Source: an uncultured Acidobacteriaceae bacterium (GTDB taxonomy: Bacteria > Acidobacteriota > Terriglobia > Terriglobales > Acidobacteriaceae). Taken from it: DNA of 20,181 nt. The stretch spans positions 1 to 20,181 of the forward strand of contig CALFMO010000031.1 of the NCBI GenBank assembly GCA_937879855.1, written 5' to 3'. Positions 1 through 7,572 of this stretch are shown here, piece after piece. The stretch's first letter is position 1, and each line of letters begins with the position of its first letter. The notes beneath the pieces are model-generated. The model was not told the origin of the DNA, searched no databases, and was given only the letters and a program-made list of their open reading frames with translations. The position numbers and the translations under genes are program-made.

Positions 1-401
1 ATGGGAGTTAGCGTATACGCGTGCCTTGGGTAACGACCCTGCAGTCCAGGCTCATCTTGGTTCGGTTTCTGATCCCAGAGAAAGAGCTGTGGAGTTAGTT
101 GGCTTACACCACGCTTCACGTCCAACCGATCCACCAAATGCTTCCCTATCGTCTGGCAGATTTTGGCGGGTGATCTTCTTCAACATCGTTTGCAGGCGCT
201 TCTTGCTGCCGCTTACCCTTTTCACAAGCAGACCATCAACGACGACACCTCAATAGATTTGGTTCGATCTCCGTCATGTCAAATAGAATCCTCTATTTTT
301 CCAACTTTGCGCATTCTTGGAATGAGATTATTCTGCCGATTGATCATCGGTCCCGGGAGTTCAGGTTGCCAAACGGTTCTGGTTTTGCTATACTATACTA
401 C
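1..401. other. Left edge, no supported gene
   Basis: I see no recognisable protein here on either strand. The longest minus-strand frame that reads at all like protein is a 44-codon ORF at 186-52 (starts MLKKITRQN, rich in charged residues), which has no convincing ribosome binding site and no family I know. Plus-strand frames look like noise. A 10-bp palindrome, GCGTATACGC, lies at 14-23. The right end of the stretch holds the promoter of the MNT-HEPN operon. Confidence 0.4.
366..394 (+). promoter_or_regulatory. sigma70 promoter with extended -10, MNT-HEPN operon
   Basis: TTGCCA (366-371) and TATACT (389-394) are separated by exactly 17 bp, and a TG at 386-387 makes an extended -10. The first purine at the expected +1 distance is at about 401-402, which is the A of the ATG at 402, so the transcript should be leaderless or nearly so. 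The -10 is embedded in a tandem TATAC TATAC, a possible operator half-site for the HTH of the first gene. Confidence 0.65.
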
Positions 402-944
402 ATGGAGCACACTATACGAGACAGTATTGGCAGTCGCATTAAAGCCAGGAGACGAGCGAAGGGCCTCACTGCCCTTGAGCTTGCGCGTAGGGTTGGCATC
501 ACGGAGAATGCCATCCGCAAGCTCGAGTCAGGCGATTCCAAGGAGCCTCGATTGTCAACAGCGCTGCTTTTGGCCGACGCTCTCGGTGTTAATGCGGATT
601 TCGTCTGTTCCCGACATCCGAAGAGCCGACGCAAAACACTACCGCCCGAGCTGAGTTTCACTATCAGACAGATTCGCCAATGCCGGCCCGCCTTAAATGA
701 ACGCGGTGTGGAGCACGTTAGCGTCTTCGGTTCGGTTGCTCGTGGAGATGCCAGACGTGGCAGCGATGTCGACGTAATCATCGAGCCCGCACCCATCGCT
801 CGCTTTACGCTCTTCGATCTGGCGGCAACGCGCGAAATTCTCGAGAGTGCCCTTCATTGTCGGGTTGACGTGGTCACCGGGATGACAGTTCAGCACTCTG
901 ATTTCGCTGATGCCGCGGCGCGAGAGGCAGTGAATGCCTTCTAA
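402..944 (+). CDS. HTH-MNT fusion antitoxin (nucleotidyltransferase), MntA-like
   Basis: 180 aa. Residues about 10-66 form an Xre/Cro-type helix-turn-helix (ALELARRVGITENAIRKLE). Residues about 88-175 are a minimal nucleotidyltransferase with GSVARG (110-115) and SDVDV (121-125), the GSx10DxD signature that binds ATP and metal. In characterised HEPN-MNT pairs the MNT partner inactivates the HEPN RNase by transferring AMP to a tyrosine; that role is inferred here from family and from the next gene, which it overlaps by 11 bp. The frame is open upstream to 276, but 402 is chosen because a strong promoter ends 7 bp before it. The fused HTH suggests autoregulation. The lack of a Shine-Dalgarno fits a leaderless message. 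Confidence 0.88.
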   Translation: MEHTIRDSIGSRIKARRRAKGLTALELARRVGITENAIRKLESGDSKEPRLSTALLLADALGVNADFVCSRHPKSRRKTLPPELSFTIRQIRQCRPALNERGVEHVSVFGSVARGDARRGSDVDVIIEPAPIARFTLFDLAATREILESALHCRVDVVTGMTVQHSDFADAAAREAVNAF

Positions 945-1347
945 GCGATGGTCGGGCAAGAGTATCGAAGTCCGTATACGCGACGTCCTGGTCTCCATCG
1001 GACGAATTCAGGAATTTATCGCCGGTTTGGATCAAGACGCGTTTCTTGGAGATCAGAAAACTCAGAGCGCGGTGGAGCGTGAATTACTGACGATTTCAGA
1101 GGCTTGCAGTAAGATCGGCGAACTCGAAGCTTCGCAAAAGATCCCTCTCAAGGAGAGGCTGGCTACCCGCTTTCCTGAAATCCCGTGGTCAGCGGTGCGA
1201 GGAATCGGAAATATTTTGCGACACGATTACGGCCGCGTCGACCCCAAGGTTACCTGGGATACCGTTTCAAGTGATGACCTTCGACGTCTAGATAGCACCC
1301 TCACGGCAGCGTTTCCTGAGCTGAAAGATCTCTCTAGCTCCGGATAG
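934..1347 (+). CDS. HEPN-domain toxin (DUF86/HepT-like ribonuclease)
   Basis: 137 aa, all-alpha HEPN fold of the DUF86/HepT family. The C-terminal signature VRGIGNILRHDY spans about 88-99, with R89, N93, H97 and Y99. In the family the Arg and His form the RNase site and the Tyr just after the His is the residue AMPylated by the MNT partner. R89 to H97 is longer than the textbook R-x4-6-H because the second Arg of RGMRN is Gly here; many DUF86 proteins share this RGIGN form. The start lies inside the antitoxin gene (11-bp overlap), implying translational coupling. A 22-bp dispersed hairpin follows 12 bp after the stop. Toxin activity is inferred from family. Confidence 0.86.
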   Translation: MPSKRWSGKSIEVRIRDVLVSIGRIQEFIAGLDQDAFLGDQKTQSAVERELLTISEACSKIGELEASQKIPLKERLATRFPEIPWSAVRGIGNILRHDYGRVDPKVTWDTVSSDDLRRLDSTLTAAFPELKDLSSSG

Positions 1348-1359
1348 GGGCGAAACCAT

Positions 1360-1381
1360 CGCCTGCCTTGTGAGCAGACGC
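1360..1381. repeat. Dispersed hairpin repeat, copy a
   Basis: CGCCTGC/GCAGACG arms (one mismatch) around a 7-nt loop, between the converging HEPN and RES genes. It is one of seven intergenic copies of the same imperfect palindrome in this window, and sits 12 bp after the HEPN stop, where it could act as an mRNA 3'-end structure. Confidence 0.6.
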
Positions 1382-1402
1382 ATTAAACCAACCGAATGGG
1401 GT

Positions 1403-1891
1403 TCACTTCCTCCTTGGTCGCCGAAGCAGTCTGGCGTCGTAAAGAAACGGCAGCCTCGCGACAACTTTGATCCACCTGACATCAGAATGTTGCGGGCTTA
1501 TTAGAAAATTTCGCTCCGGTATCCCAGTTGCCACGTGAATGGAAGGTATGTCTAAAACGGCCTCCTCAGCCTTTCTTATCCACTCATCACCGATCGTTTG
1601 TAGTCCAACTGGACCGGGAACATCTCGCCAATTCGATGGCAAAGTATCTTCATCGACAATTCTCCGTCTGGTTTTATCTGGCACATCAATTACACAAATA
1701 CGCAATTCAGTGGCCGGCAACAGGTCTTCAGGCGAATGAATTAAGTACTCTATCTTTGCCAAGGACGATGTACTGCTAGTATATGCAACGCGAGTTCCAG
1801 GACTCGACCAGCGACCACCAAAACGAAAAGACCCCTCTCCATCGAGAGGGGTCTCCGCATGACGCGGATGAAGCACTCTATACACCCGCAT
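1403..1891 (-). CDS. RES-domain toxin (NAD+-targeting family)
   Basis: 162 aa, full-length RES domain. N-terminal YR (4-5), GEGSFRFGGRW (18-28), VAYTSS (35-40) and LAKIEYL (44-50) match the conserved Arg, Tyr and Glu of the family, and the NFLISPQH segment near 128-135 supplies the Ser region. RES toxins characterised to date attack NAD+ (hydrolysis or phosphorolysis) or ADP-ribosylate a target. The start overlaps the antitoxin stop by one base (TAATG on the minus strand), the usual Xre-RES order and coupling. Codons 13-24 encode a perfect intrinsic-terminator-like hairpin (separate entry), unusual inside a coding region. The biochemical activity is family inference; the pairing with an Xre antitoxin is seen directly. 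Confidence 0.9.
   Translation of the reverse strand: MRVYRVLHPRHAETPLDGEGSFRFGGRWSSPGTRVAYTSSTSSLAKIEYLIHSPEDLLPATELRICVIDVPDKTRRRIVDEDTLPSNWRDVPGPVGLQTIGDEWIRKAEEAVLDIPSIHVATGIPERNFLISPQHSDVRWIKVVARLPFLYDARLLRRPRRK
1819..1854 (-). terminator. Intragenic terminator-like hairpin in the RES gene
   Basis: Read on the minus strand, AGACCCCTCTC (1854-1844), loop GATG, then GAGAGGGGTCT (1839-1829) form a perfect 11-bp GC-rich stem. A U-rich tail, TTTTCGTTTTGG, begins at the last base of the stem. This is textbook intrinsic-terminator geometry, lying over codons 13-24 of the toxin. It could attenuate toxin transcription when the region is not being translated. The plus strand has no T-run after the stem, so the polarity fits the toxin transcript. 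Confidence 0.6.
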
Positions 1892-2358
1892 TAGCTATAG
1901 CCACCGTACAGCAGGCGACCGAGAATATTTTCGACTTCCCTCGATCCCACTTCCGTCGCTAGCATTTCAACGGGTCGGTGGCCACCTAACCCTCGATTCG
2001 GCTCTCCAAACCATTTAGCGGCCTTGTCAACTACTTCAAAGACATTGAGAGCCTCCGCAAAAAGCCGAGCCGCCCGATATACCCGCTCAGATTCGTCAGC
2101 ATCCAAGCGCCCTTCTTGTTTACGGCGGTCGAATGTGGACTTAGACATGCCAAGGAACCCCGCGAAAGAACGATCGCCTAAGCTTAGTGTCTCAGCCGCC
2201 TTTCCGACAGTGCGAAATGAGAAACCTCGCGTAATCAGGCGATGCCAAGCGAGATTTGACTCCGCCTTAGCGCCCAGTACATTACTGCCTCCCAAGATCT
2301 CCCAAGCTGTCATTCTCCTTCGATTGACTCGTTCTCTAGTTCGTATAATGGTACTCAT
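1891..2358 (-). CDS. Xre antitoxin with MbcA/ParS/Xre toxin-binding domain
   Basis: 155 aa. Middle part, about 55-90, is an Xre-like DNA-binding region (SFAGFLGMSKSTFDRRKQEG); the C-terminal half, about 95-152, is the DUF2384 (MbcA/ParS/Xre) toxin-binding domain with FEVVDKAAKWFGEPNRGLGG and a REVENILGRLLYGG tail. It neutralises the RES toxin encoded immediately downstream and represses the operon in characterised relatives. Start: ATG at 2358 is 9 bp from a near-consensus -10, giving an almost leaderless mRNA. The alternative ATG at 2313 follows AGGAG but only 1-2 nt away, too close for good initiation. MTAWEILGG at that second Met begins the region that looks conserved, so 2313 cannot be excluded. 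Confidence 0.88.
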   Translation of the reverse strand: MSTIIRTRERVNRRRMTAWEILGGSNVLGAKAESNLAWHRLITRGFSFRTVGKAAETLSLGDRSFAGFLGMSKSTFDRRKQEGRLDADESERVYRAARLFAEALNVFEVVDKAAKWFGEPNRGLGGHRPVEMLATEVGSREVENILGRLLYGGYS

Positions 2359-2367
2359 CTGGGTATA

Positions 2368-2396
2368 ATTATATCCTCAAATGGGCTTAAGTTCAA
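2368..2396 (-). promoter_or_regulatory. sigma70 promoter and likely operator of the Xre-RES operon
   Basis: On the minus strand TTGAAC (2396-2391) and TATAAT (2373-2368) are spaced by 17 bp. The -10 lies inside the palindrome TATAATTATA (2364-2373). GTATAAT occurs at 2343-2349 and 2363-2369, 20 bp apart (about two helical turns), which would suit cooperative binding by the Xre antitoxin. The expected +1 is 0-4 nt before the ATG at 2358. Confidence 0.6.
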
Positions 2397-2778
2397 GGCA
2401 AACTTAGCCGCCCCGAGAGCGTTAATCGTTGAATTGGCGCAGAACTTCGCCGGTCCCGTACAGCGCCCGTCACAATCTATCGGCCTGCCTTGTAGGCAGG
2501 CGCTGAGTGAGCCGATAGGCTCGCACTCCCTCCCGCGATGCCTATATTTGTAGCTCCAAAATCGTTGCAAAGTTACCCGCCTTCGGCCCGCCCTTCGGCA
2601 CCTGGCTTCGCCACAGCTTCACTAGATTCGCTGCCTAAATTGCTGTGGCGACGTGTACTTGACTGCGCAAATGACGGCTAGCGACATAGGGGATAGCCGC
2701 CGTGCGCGCGCCGAAAGATTCGCTATTCAGTCGCATTGTGCACATTTGAGAGAAAACGTCATCCGGGATTCGAGCCAG
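2397..2778. other. Intergenic stretch with a nested hairpin
   Basis: No gene is supported. It holds copy b of the dispersed hairpin (2477-2518) and a C+G-rich segment at about 2579-2603 in which CCGCCTTCGGC and CCGCCCTTCGGC repeat in tandem, each with a CTTCGG-type turn. The plus-strand frame open from 2653 runs into the next gene, but its first 42 codons do not look like protein of the same family. Confidence 0.4.
2477..2518. repeat. Dispersed hairpin repeat, copy b, nested in a second stem
   Basis: GCCTGCCT (2483-2490), loop TGT, AGGCAGGC (2494-2501) is a perfect 8-bp stem. It is flanked by CTATCGG (2477-2483) and CCGATAG (2512-2518), which pair outside it. It is the most perfect copy of the family in this window and lies upstream of the Xre-RES operon. 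Confidence 0.65.
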
Positions 2779-3291
2779 ATGCCCAATATCATCGTTTGCC
2801 CTGTCGCTAGCCATGTCGCGTTCGCCAATTTTCAGGAGAGCGTTCTTAAAGGCGTGGAGTTTAGTCGGGTGAGTCCCTTTATGGACCCAAGTGTTCTCTC
2901 TAAAATTAAAAGGCAGACGAATGGTGAAAAATGCTTTCTTTGGGGCTTGCGCGCCACTCACATTCCTAACAAGGTTTGGCAAGACATCCGTGAAGACGAT
3001 GACATTCTATTCTTGACTAGCGGAGCACTACGGTATCATTGCAAGGTCCTGACTAAGCTCAAAAACATCGAACTTGCAGAAGTGATGTGGAAAAAGCTCT
3101 TTGCGCATGATAATTTCGAAAATGTGCTCTTCTTGTCAACCGTTCGCGAAGTTAACATTCCTCGAAAACGCTACAATGAGGCGCTTAGTTATAAGGAGGG
3201 TGCTTACATCCAGGCAGTTCGAATTCTGAACCCATCTCAAAGTTATCTAATTAGGCAAGAGTTTGACCTAGGTGGAAAAGAAAAGTCATAG
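2779..3291 (+). CDS. EVE/PUA-like domain protein, probable modified-base reader
   Basis: 170 aa from ATG 2779. The pattern CFLWGLRATHIPNKVW (about 52-67), DDDILFLTSG (about 73-82), a V-x3-K strand, an ELAEVMWKK helix, then FENVLFL with IPRKRYNEAL and YIQAVRIL, resembles the PUA/EVE-like beta-barrel found at the N-terminus of restriction-type proteins that read modified bases. Here it stands alone with no nuclease or GTPase attached, so it may be a free-standing reader or the remnant of a longer protein. The frame is open to 2653, but the segment before 2779 is unlike protein. The gene converges on the methyltransferase-Mrr pseudogene. The family call rests on pattern only. Confidence 0.55.
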   Translation: MPNIIVCPVASHVAFANFQESVLKGVEFSRVSPFMDPSVLSKIKRQTNGEKCFLWGLRATHIPNKVWQDIREDDDILFLTSGALRYHCKVLTKLKNIELAEVMWKKLFAHDNFENVLFLSTVREVNIPRKRYNEALSYKEGAYIQAVRILNPSQSYLIRQEFDLGGKEKS

Positions 3292-3539
3292 GTCGGGCGT
3301 GGTTATGGTGTTGCACATGCGCAAAGAAGACCACTCCGAACACGGCTACTCACCCTGAGGAAGTTAAAAATTTTAGAATAGATCCTGATCTTGCATTTAA
3401 AACCCACGCGAATTGAAAGCGGCTGCGTGCCAAATTGTCGTCGAAGGCAGATAACAACGGTCTCGCTCTAGTTTTAATCCAATTGAGGTGGCGACAGGGG
3501 CTAGAAGTGTTAGATAAGATGGAGAAGAGCCGCCACCTA

Positions 3540-5397
3540 TTAGTTGGACTTAGTTCCTCGCGCAACAAAGATGTCGGTCTGCTCTACGGTTGGCGCAACG
3601 CTTTTTGGCGACTTGAATGTAGTGTCACCCAAAGCTGAAGGATCCGGCAGAATTGGCTTCTTGCAGTGGGGTGGCAGGAGTTCTTTGATTGTAAGTATCT
3701 GGGTGCGCGGAATCTTTCGCCCGCTGTGGCTGGTGTAAAACCCACCTCGCACTGCCTGTTTTACCATTGGCCCAGTTGGCCTAGACAGCGTTACAAACAA
3801 GCCTACCTCAGCCTTGTAATCGCTTACGGTGCTTTGCAAGGTCTTGATCATATCGAGGGTGACGTTCGCACCACCCTTGACACTCACAATAACTTTTCGG
3901 TCGACGACTTTTCCATTTTCGATGTCTCTGAAGTAGCGCAGACCGTCGATGCCATCGTCGGCTCCTTTCTTTCCGCCACGATAGTCCTGCGCGTCAACCA
4001 AAGCATTGGCCCACGCCTGAAACGCGTACTTGTCAGAATTGGCTAACTTCTTTGCGCCATCGAAATCAGTTGGCAGCCCCCGTATTGAGAACTTGATGTT
4101 TGGGAACTCTTTACGCAGCCGTCGCTCGACAAGATCTATAGCTCGAGGTGAAATGTCGATACCCACCCAATGTCTCCCCGTAGCCTGTGCGACGTGAATC
4201 GCCCACCCACAGCCACAAAATGGATCAAGGACTACGTCGCCAATTTTGCTACCAATTTGGATGATGCGGTTTAGGAGACCAGGCGGCTTTTCCGTCGGGT
4301 AACCGAGCCGCCTTGGATCGGTCGGTCCGAACCACACTACGTCGGCGTCAACACCATCTTCTGTACCCCACACTGTTCCCTCGGTATAAGGTTGATACGC
4401 CCAAATGTCTTGAATCGGAACACCGTCACGCTCATCCAAGTACCGAACCATTGTCGGCCACGCTTTGCCATCCTCAAGGATGATGTGACCGGCTTCATAA
4501 AGAGCTTCGAGCTTTTCTGTCGTCGACAAATTCTGGAACGTATCTGGCATGAGCGAATAGTAGTGTGTTGGCACAGCCCAGTGTCGATCTTTGGCTGTGG
4601 GATCGAAGCCTCGCCATGGCTTGCCGGAATCGCCTTCTGACCTACCTGCCCCAGTTAATACGTTTCCGCCGGACGTGAACCGCCGTTTGCCATCCACCTT
4701 TTCGCGATACCGCTTTTCAACATGGCCTCTCATGTATGGCCGCCTCACGATGTTGAAACTGTATTTTTTCGTCTTCGAATACACGTGGATAATGTCGTGT
4801 ATCTGCCCCAACGAACGCGTTGAATTATGTGACCCGGTTCTCCGCCAGACTATCTCGTTAACGTATCGATCACCTCCAAAAACGCGGTCAGTAATGACCT
4901 TAAGATAATGCGAAGCGGTTGGATCACAATGTAGGAAGAGCAACCCGGTTGGCTTCAATACTCGGTGCAACTCAACTAGGCGAATGGCCATCATCACAAG
5001 GTAAGCCATAACGTCGGAATCGCCGAGGAACTGCCGAAACGAACGTATTGTTTCAGACACGTTTGTGTTTGGGCAGACCAATAGTTGGGCGTATTCATCC
5101 TCCGCCTGAGGTCCCCATGACCAGGTGTCATCGAATGCCATGGTTTGGGCATTACGCTCTCCAGCGGGAGATTTGAAGATCACATTATGAATTCTATCTG
5201 AATTGAATGGAGGATCGAGGTAAATCAGATCCACGGACTTCGGAAAACTCTTTCCGCAAGACGCTTAGATTGTCGCCGAACCAAAGAACGTTGTTCAATT
5301 TGTGCACAAGTTCGGTGCGCGCTGATCTGGCTCCCCCAAATGGTCCTATCTTGTGATTCTTTGCAACGAGAATCAAGATTTTGCCGGATCCAACCAT
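3540..5397 (-). pseudogene. Frameshifted DNA methyltransferase with C-terminal Mrr-like domain
   Basis: The main frame (5234-3540, 564 codons) opens at VDLIYLDPPFNS (motif IV) and later has VVLDPFCGCGWA (motif I, about 335-345). This motif IV-before-I order defines beta-class N6A/N4C amino-methyltransferases, with the target-recognition region between. Residues about 403-520 add a PD-(D/E)XK/Mrr-like domain: GGKKGADDGIDG (420-431), VIVSVKGG (448-455), then M-x3-A and a terminal IKELL. The expected N-terminus, NNVLWFGDNLSVLRKEF, lies in the neighbouring frame at about 5297-5245. Removing one base from the A4 run on the plus strand (5244-5247) joins the frames as KEFPKSVDLIYL. The gene as read is therefore broken near its start. 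The original start is unclear: ATG 5397, GTG 5307 or TTG 5298. A short-run slip or a sequence error are both possible. Confidence 0.8.
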
Positions 5398-5584
5398 GTT
5401 CGTCGTCGACGGTGACGCGGGTGGCGACGAAATTGAATCGACTACAACAAGCGTTGACGTGGGTGAGCTGAACGGCCCATGGCATTCGAAATTGTGAGGA
5501 CGGGGCCAGACATACACCTGGTAAATGAATAAGCTCCTGTCTCTAAGCAACGTCGTCCGACCTTGCGCACCTACTACAAGGGCA

Positions 5585-5710
5585 GATGCTCAAACGGGCT
5601 CAATCGACATCGAAGAGCTTGGTGATAATAGGCACGGCTATATCATTCGTGCTGCATTGAAGATTCTGGAGGGCGGTCGCCCTCGCAGTACAGATGAAAT
5701 ATTGGAAGCG
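5585..5710 (+). pseudogene. Truncated winged-helix module, copy 1
   Basis: Encodes IEELGDNRHGYIIRAALKIL and RSTDEILEAG, matching the first 45 residues of the complete gene at 17918. Homology also covers DNA before the start (CTCAAACGG is shared with copy 2), but the ATG seen in copies 2 and 3 is missing because about ten bases are lost. The match stops abruptly at about 5710, after which the frame ends within 5 codons. A dead duplicate. Confidence 0.7.
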
Positions 5711-5724
5711 GGTAGATCGCTATG

Positions 5725-6196
5725 ATTCGACGCCGTAGCCCGGGCCGAATGAGCCGGTTGCATAGATTTACACAGTTGAAGCATTTGATAAGACCATTGG
5801 AGAGCGTTAAGCAGATTTCTGGCTTATGTAGCCGAATTAAGTTCTCTGCCCGTCTGCGGTTGAGAAATCTCTTGGCGACTCGAAGGTTCATTTTTTCGAG
5901 ATATCGCTTTCTTGAGTAGAACGTGCAAAGTCGGATACCCTAGACGAGGACTCCGGTTATCCTGCTTTAACACAAGTATTCGCCTGCCACCAGGCGGGCG
6001 CGGCTCTTGTAAGGCAAACGGTAGCAGCCCACAACGACCGTCAGCGTACTCGTGCCGCTTACCTATCAATCGGCGCAGGCTGGCTAAAACACGTATTGCA
6101 ATGCGTCGGAATCAAACATTAAAAGAGACGCCGCTGCTTTGGCGCGCCGGCGAACTTGTTTGTGCGGCGGATGGCGCGAATCCGGAGCAGCAGCGG
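5725..6196. other. Non-coding or degraded stretch
   Basis: No gene is supported. One plus frame, 5916-6122, is open for 68 codons and reads like protein near its end (TVAAHNDRQRTRAAYLSIG), but has no ATG, GTG or TTG start and no family I recognise; it may be the tail of a deleted gene. Copy c of the dispersed hairpin lies at 5981-5996. Confidence 0.35.
5981..5996. repeat. Dispersed hairpin repeat, copy c
   Basis: CGCCTG (5981-5986), loop CCAC, CAGGCG (5991-5996), perfect 6-bp stem, continuing as GGCG into the same GCGCG flank seen in copies d and f. Confidence 0.5.
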
Positions 6197-7546
6197 CTAT
6201 TTCGGTGACCAGACTGTCTGGATTTGACTTGCATCCGAGCGGCCAACTTCAAATGCTGCAGTCAACTTCGCTTGGTCGCCGAACGCAAGCACTGTGAGAT
6301 CGAGTGGTAGTTTGGGCCTCACTACCCGCAGCGTAACTTGCACCTTGTCCTCGAGTCCCAGCTCTTTCTGTTCTTGAGAATCGGCTGCCGACAGTGCCTT
6401 ATTGGTCATTACGGCAAGCTTCATGTCATCCGCCAATATTTTCTGTTGCATGACATCGTAACAGGCCATGCCGAGAACCGCGGCGTTGGGGATCATTTGA
6501 TAAGGAGGCGCGGTAACCTCGGGGTCCATGAAAATGACAGTGATATCCGTCGCGCCGGCGGCGATGGCAAACCCGATTGGGGTGTTGTTCGCAACCCCGC
6601 CGTCGACGTAATAGAAATCTCGGCCGGTTCCATGGTTAAATTTTACGGGCTCGAATGCAAGAGGGATAGAAGCGGAAGCTTCAACTGCGGACAAAAAGTT
6701 CGTGTTCGACAAGAGGTAAGTTTGCGATCTGACTCGGCCCAGAAAATCGCTCTGTACTCTCGCCTCGTCGGAGGCTCCGTCCGTTCTGACAAAGGCGTAA
6801 AAGGTGTCTGCCGTTTCTTGAGTGATATTGGTCGCCGTAATAATAAGGCTACATTTTAAGTTGTTGACGTTTAGCTTTCCGGTGAGGATTGCGGTTAATG
6901 GTGCTCGATCAACGACGCCGAGAAGAGAGAGGAGTGCGACTTTCGATCCAATGCGGCCGTACAGCTCGATGATGTGCGGTAAGCGGAAAATTTTCGCATC
7001 AAGTGGCAGCTTCAAGAAATCTTCGAAGCCGGTCACGAACTCTTGGACATGCTGTGCCTGTGGGATCAACCTAATGATATTTCGACTTGCGATGGATCTC
7101 CAAAAGTGCTCGAGGTCCGGGAGCAGGTCCTGAACAAGAAACGAGGCATTAATTGCACCGATTGAAGTGCCGCAGACCAAGTCAAATCGCTCGCCTGCAT
7201 TCGCCAATCCGCACAACACTCCGGCTTCGTAAGCGCCTCTCGCGCCGCCACCGCTCAACACTAAAGCCTTTACAATTAACCTCCCGACTCGGCAAAAATA
7301 GGCCGGGTCTCCTTCTTGCGCGTTTTGACAAGCCTCGTAACGCAGACTTGCTACTATCGCATCAGAGCCGAGTCTGGAGTAACCCCGGTTGAGTCCTAAG
7401 TATAATAGGGATGGTATCCGTGCTGGCTCACCGGTTTTGGTGCCCCATTGGCTAATGTCCAACCTGCCAGCGGATACCGGTTCGCTGCGGGAGTTGGCTG
7501 GTAAGCCGTTCGATTCTTTGTGAATGCCTGTTAGGATCTCGTCCAT
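6197..7546 (-). CDS. Patatin-like phospholipase, start codon uncertain
   Basis: Patatin-fold lipid acyl hydrolase with a Ser-Asp dyad. Counting from ATG 7546, the oxyanion loop GGGARG is at 99-104, the nucleophile elbow GTSIG at 126-130 and the catalytic DGG at 315-317. The C-terminal region (about 325-449) is a full-length patatin tail. Patatins normally start as M-K-A-L-V-L-S-G-G-G; here the matching residues are V92-K93, and codon 92 is GTA. A strong GGGAGG (7285-7280) lies exactly 6 nt before that GTA, so the ancestral start was probably there (7273, 358 aa) and has mutated. Initiation at the ATT just before it, or from ATG 7546 with a 91-residue extension that does not look like protein, are the alternatives. 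No signal peptide. It may be poorly expressed. Confidence 0.75.
   Translation of the reverse strand: MDEILTGIHKESNGLPANSRSEPVSAGRLDISQWGTKTGEPARIPSLLYLGLNRGYSRLGSDAIVASLRYEACQNAQEGDPAYFCRVGRLIVKALVLSGGGARGAYEAGVLCGLANAGERFDLVCGTSIGAINASFLVQDLLPDLEHFWRSIASRNIIRLIPQAQHVQEFVTGFEDFLKLPLDAKIFRLPHIIELYGRIGSKVALLSLLGVVDRAPLTAILTGKLNVNNLKCSLIITATNITQETADTFYAFVRTDGASDEARVQSDFLGRVRSQTYLLSNTNFLSAVEASASIPLAFEPVKFNHGTGRDFYYVDGGVANNTPIGFAIAAGATDITVIFMDPEVTAPPYQMIPNAAVLGMACYDVMQQKILADDMKLAVMTNKALSAADSQEQKELGLEDKVQVTLRVVRPKLPLDLTVLAFGDQAKLTAAFEVGRSDASQIQTVWSPK
7271..7285 (-). promoter_or_regulatory. Strong RBS facing a GTA codon
   Basis: GGGAGG, 6-nt spacer TTAATT, then GTA AAG GCT, where homologues begin ATG/GTG-AAG. 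The site decides the likely original start of the patatin and shows that the start codon has been lost or is non-canonical. Confidence 0.6.
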
Positions 7547-7572
7547 CTCGCAGCGATGATCGGAGGAATTTG

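Noticed and set aside
276..401. Long N-terminal extension of the HTH-MNT protein from ATG 276
   Set aside because: The first 42 codons do not read like part of the HTH, and a near-consensus promoter lies inside them, so translation from 276 is unlikely.
1..654. Overlapping plus-strand ORFs (26-256, 163-654)
   Set aside because: They overlap the HTH-MNT gene in other frames, lack ribosome sites and resemble no protein.
6101..6208. Short plus-strand ORF overlapping the end of the patatin
   Set aside because: 35 codons, no ribosome site, overlaps a well-supported gene.
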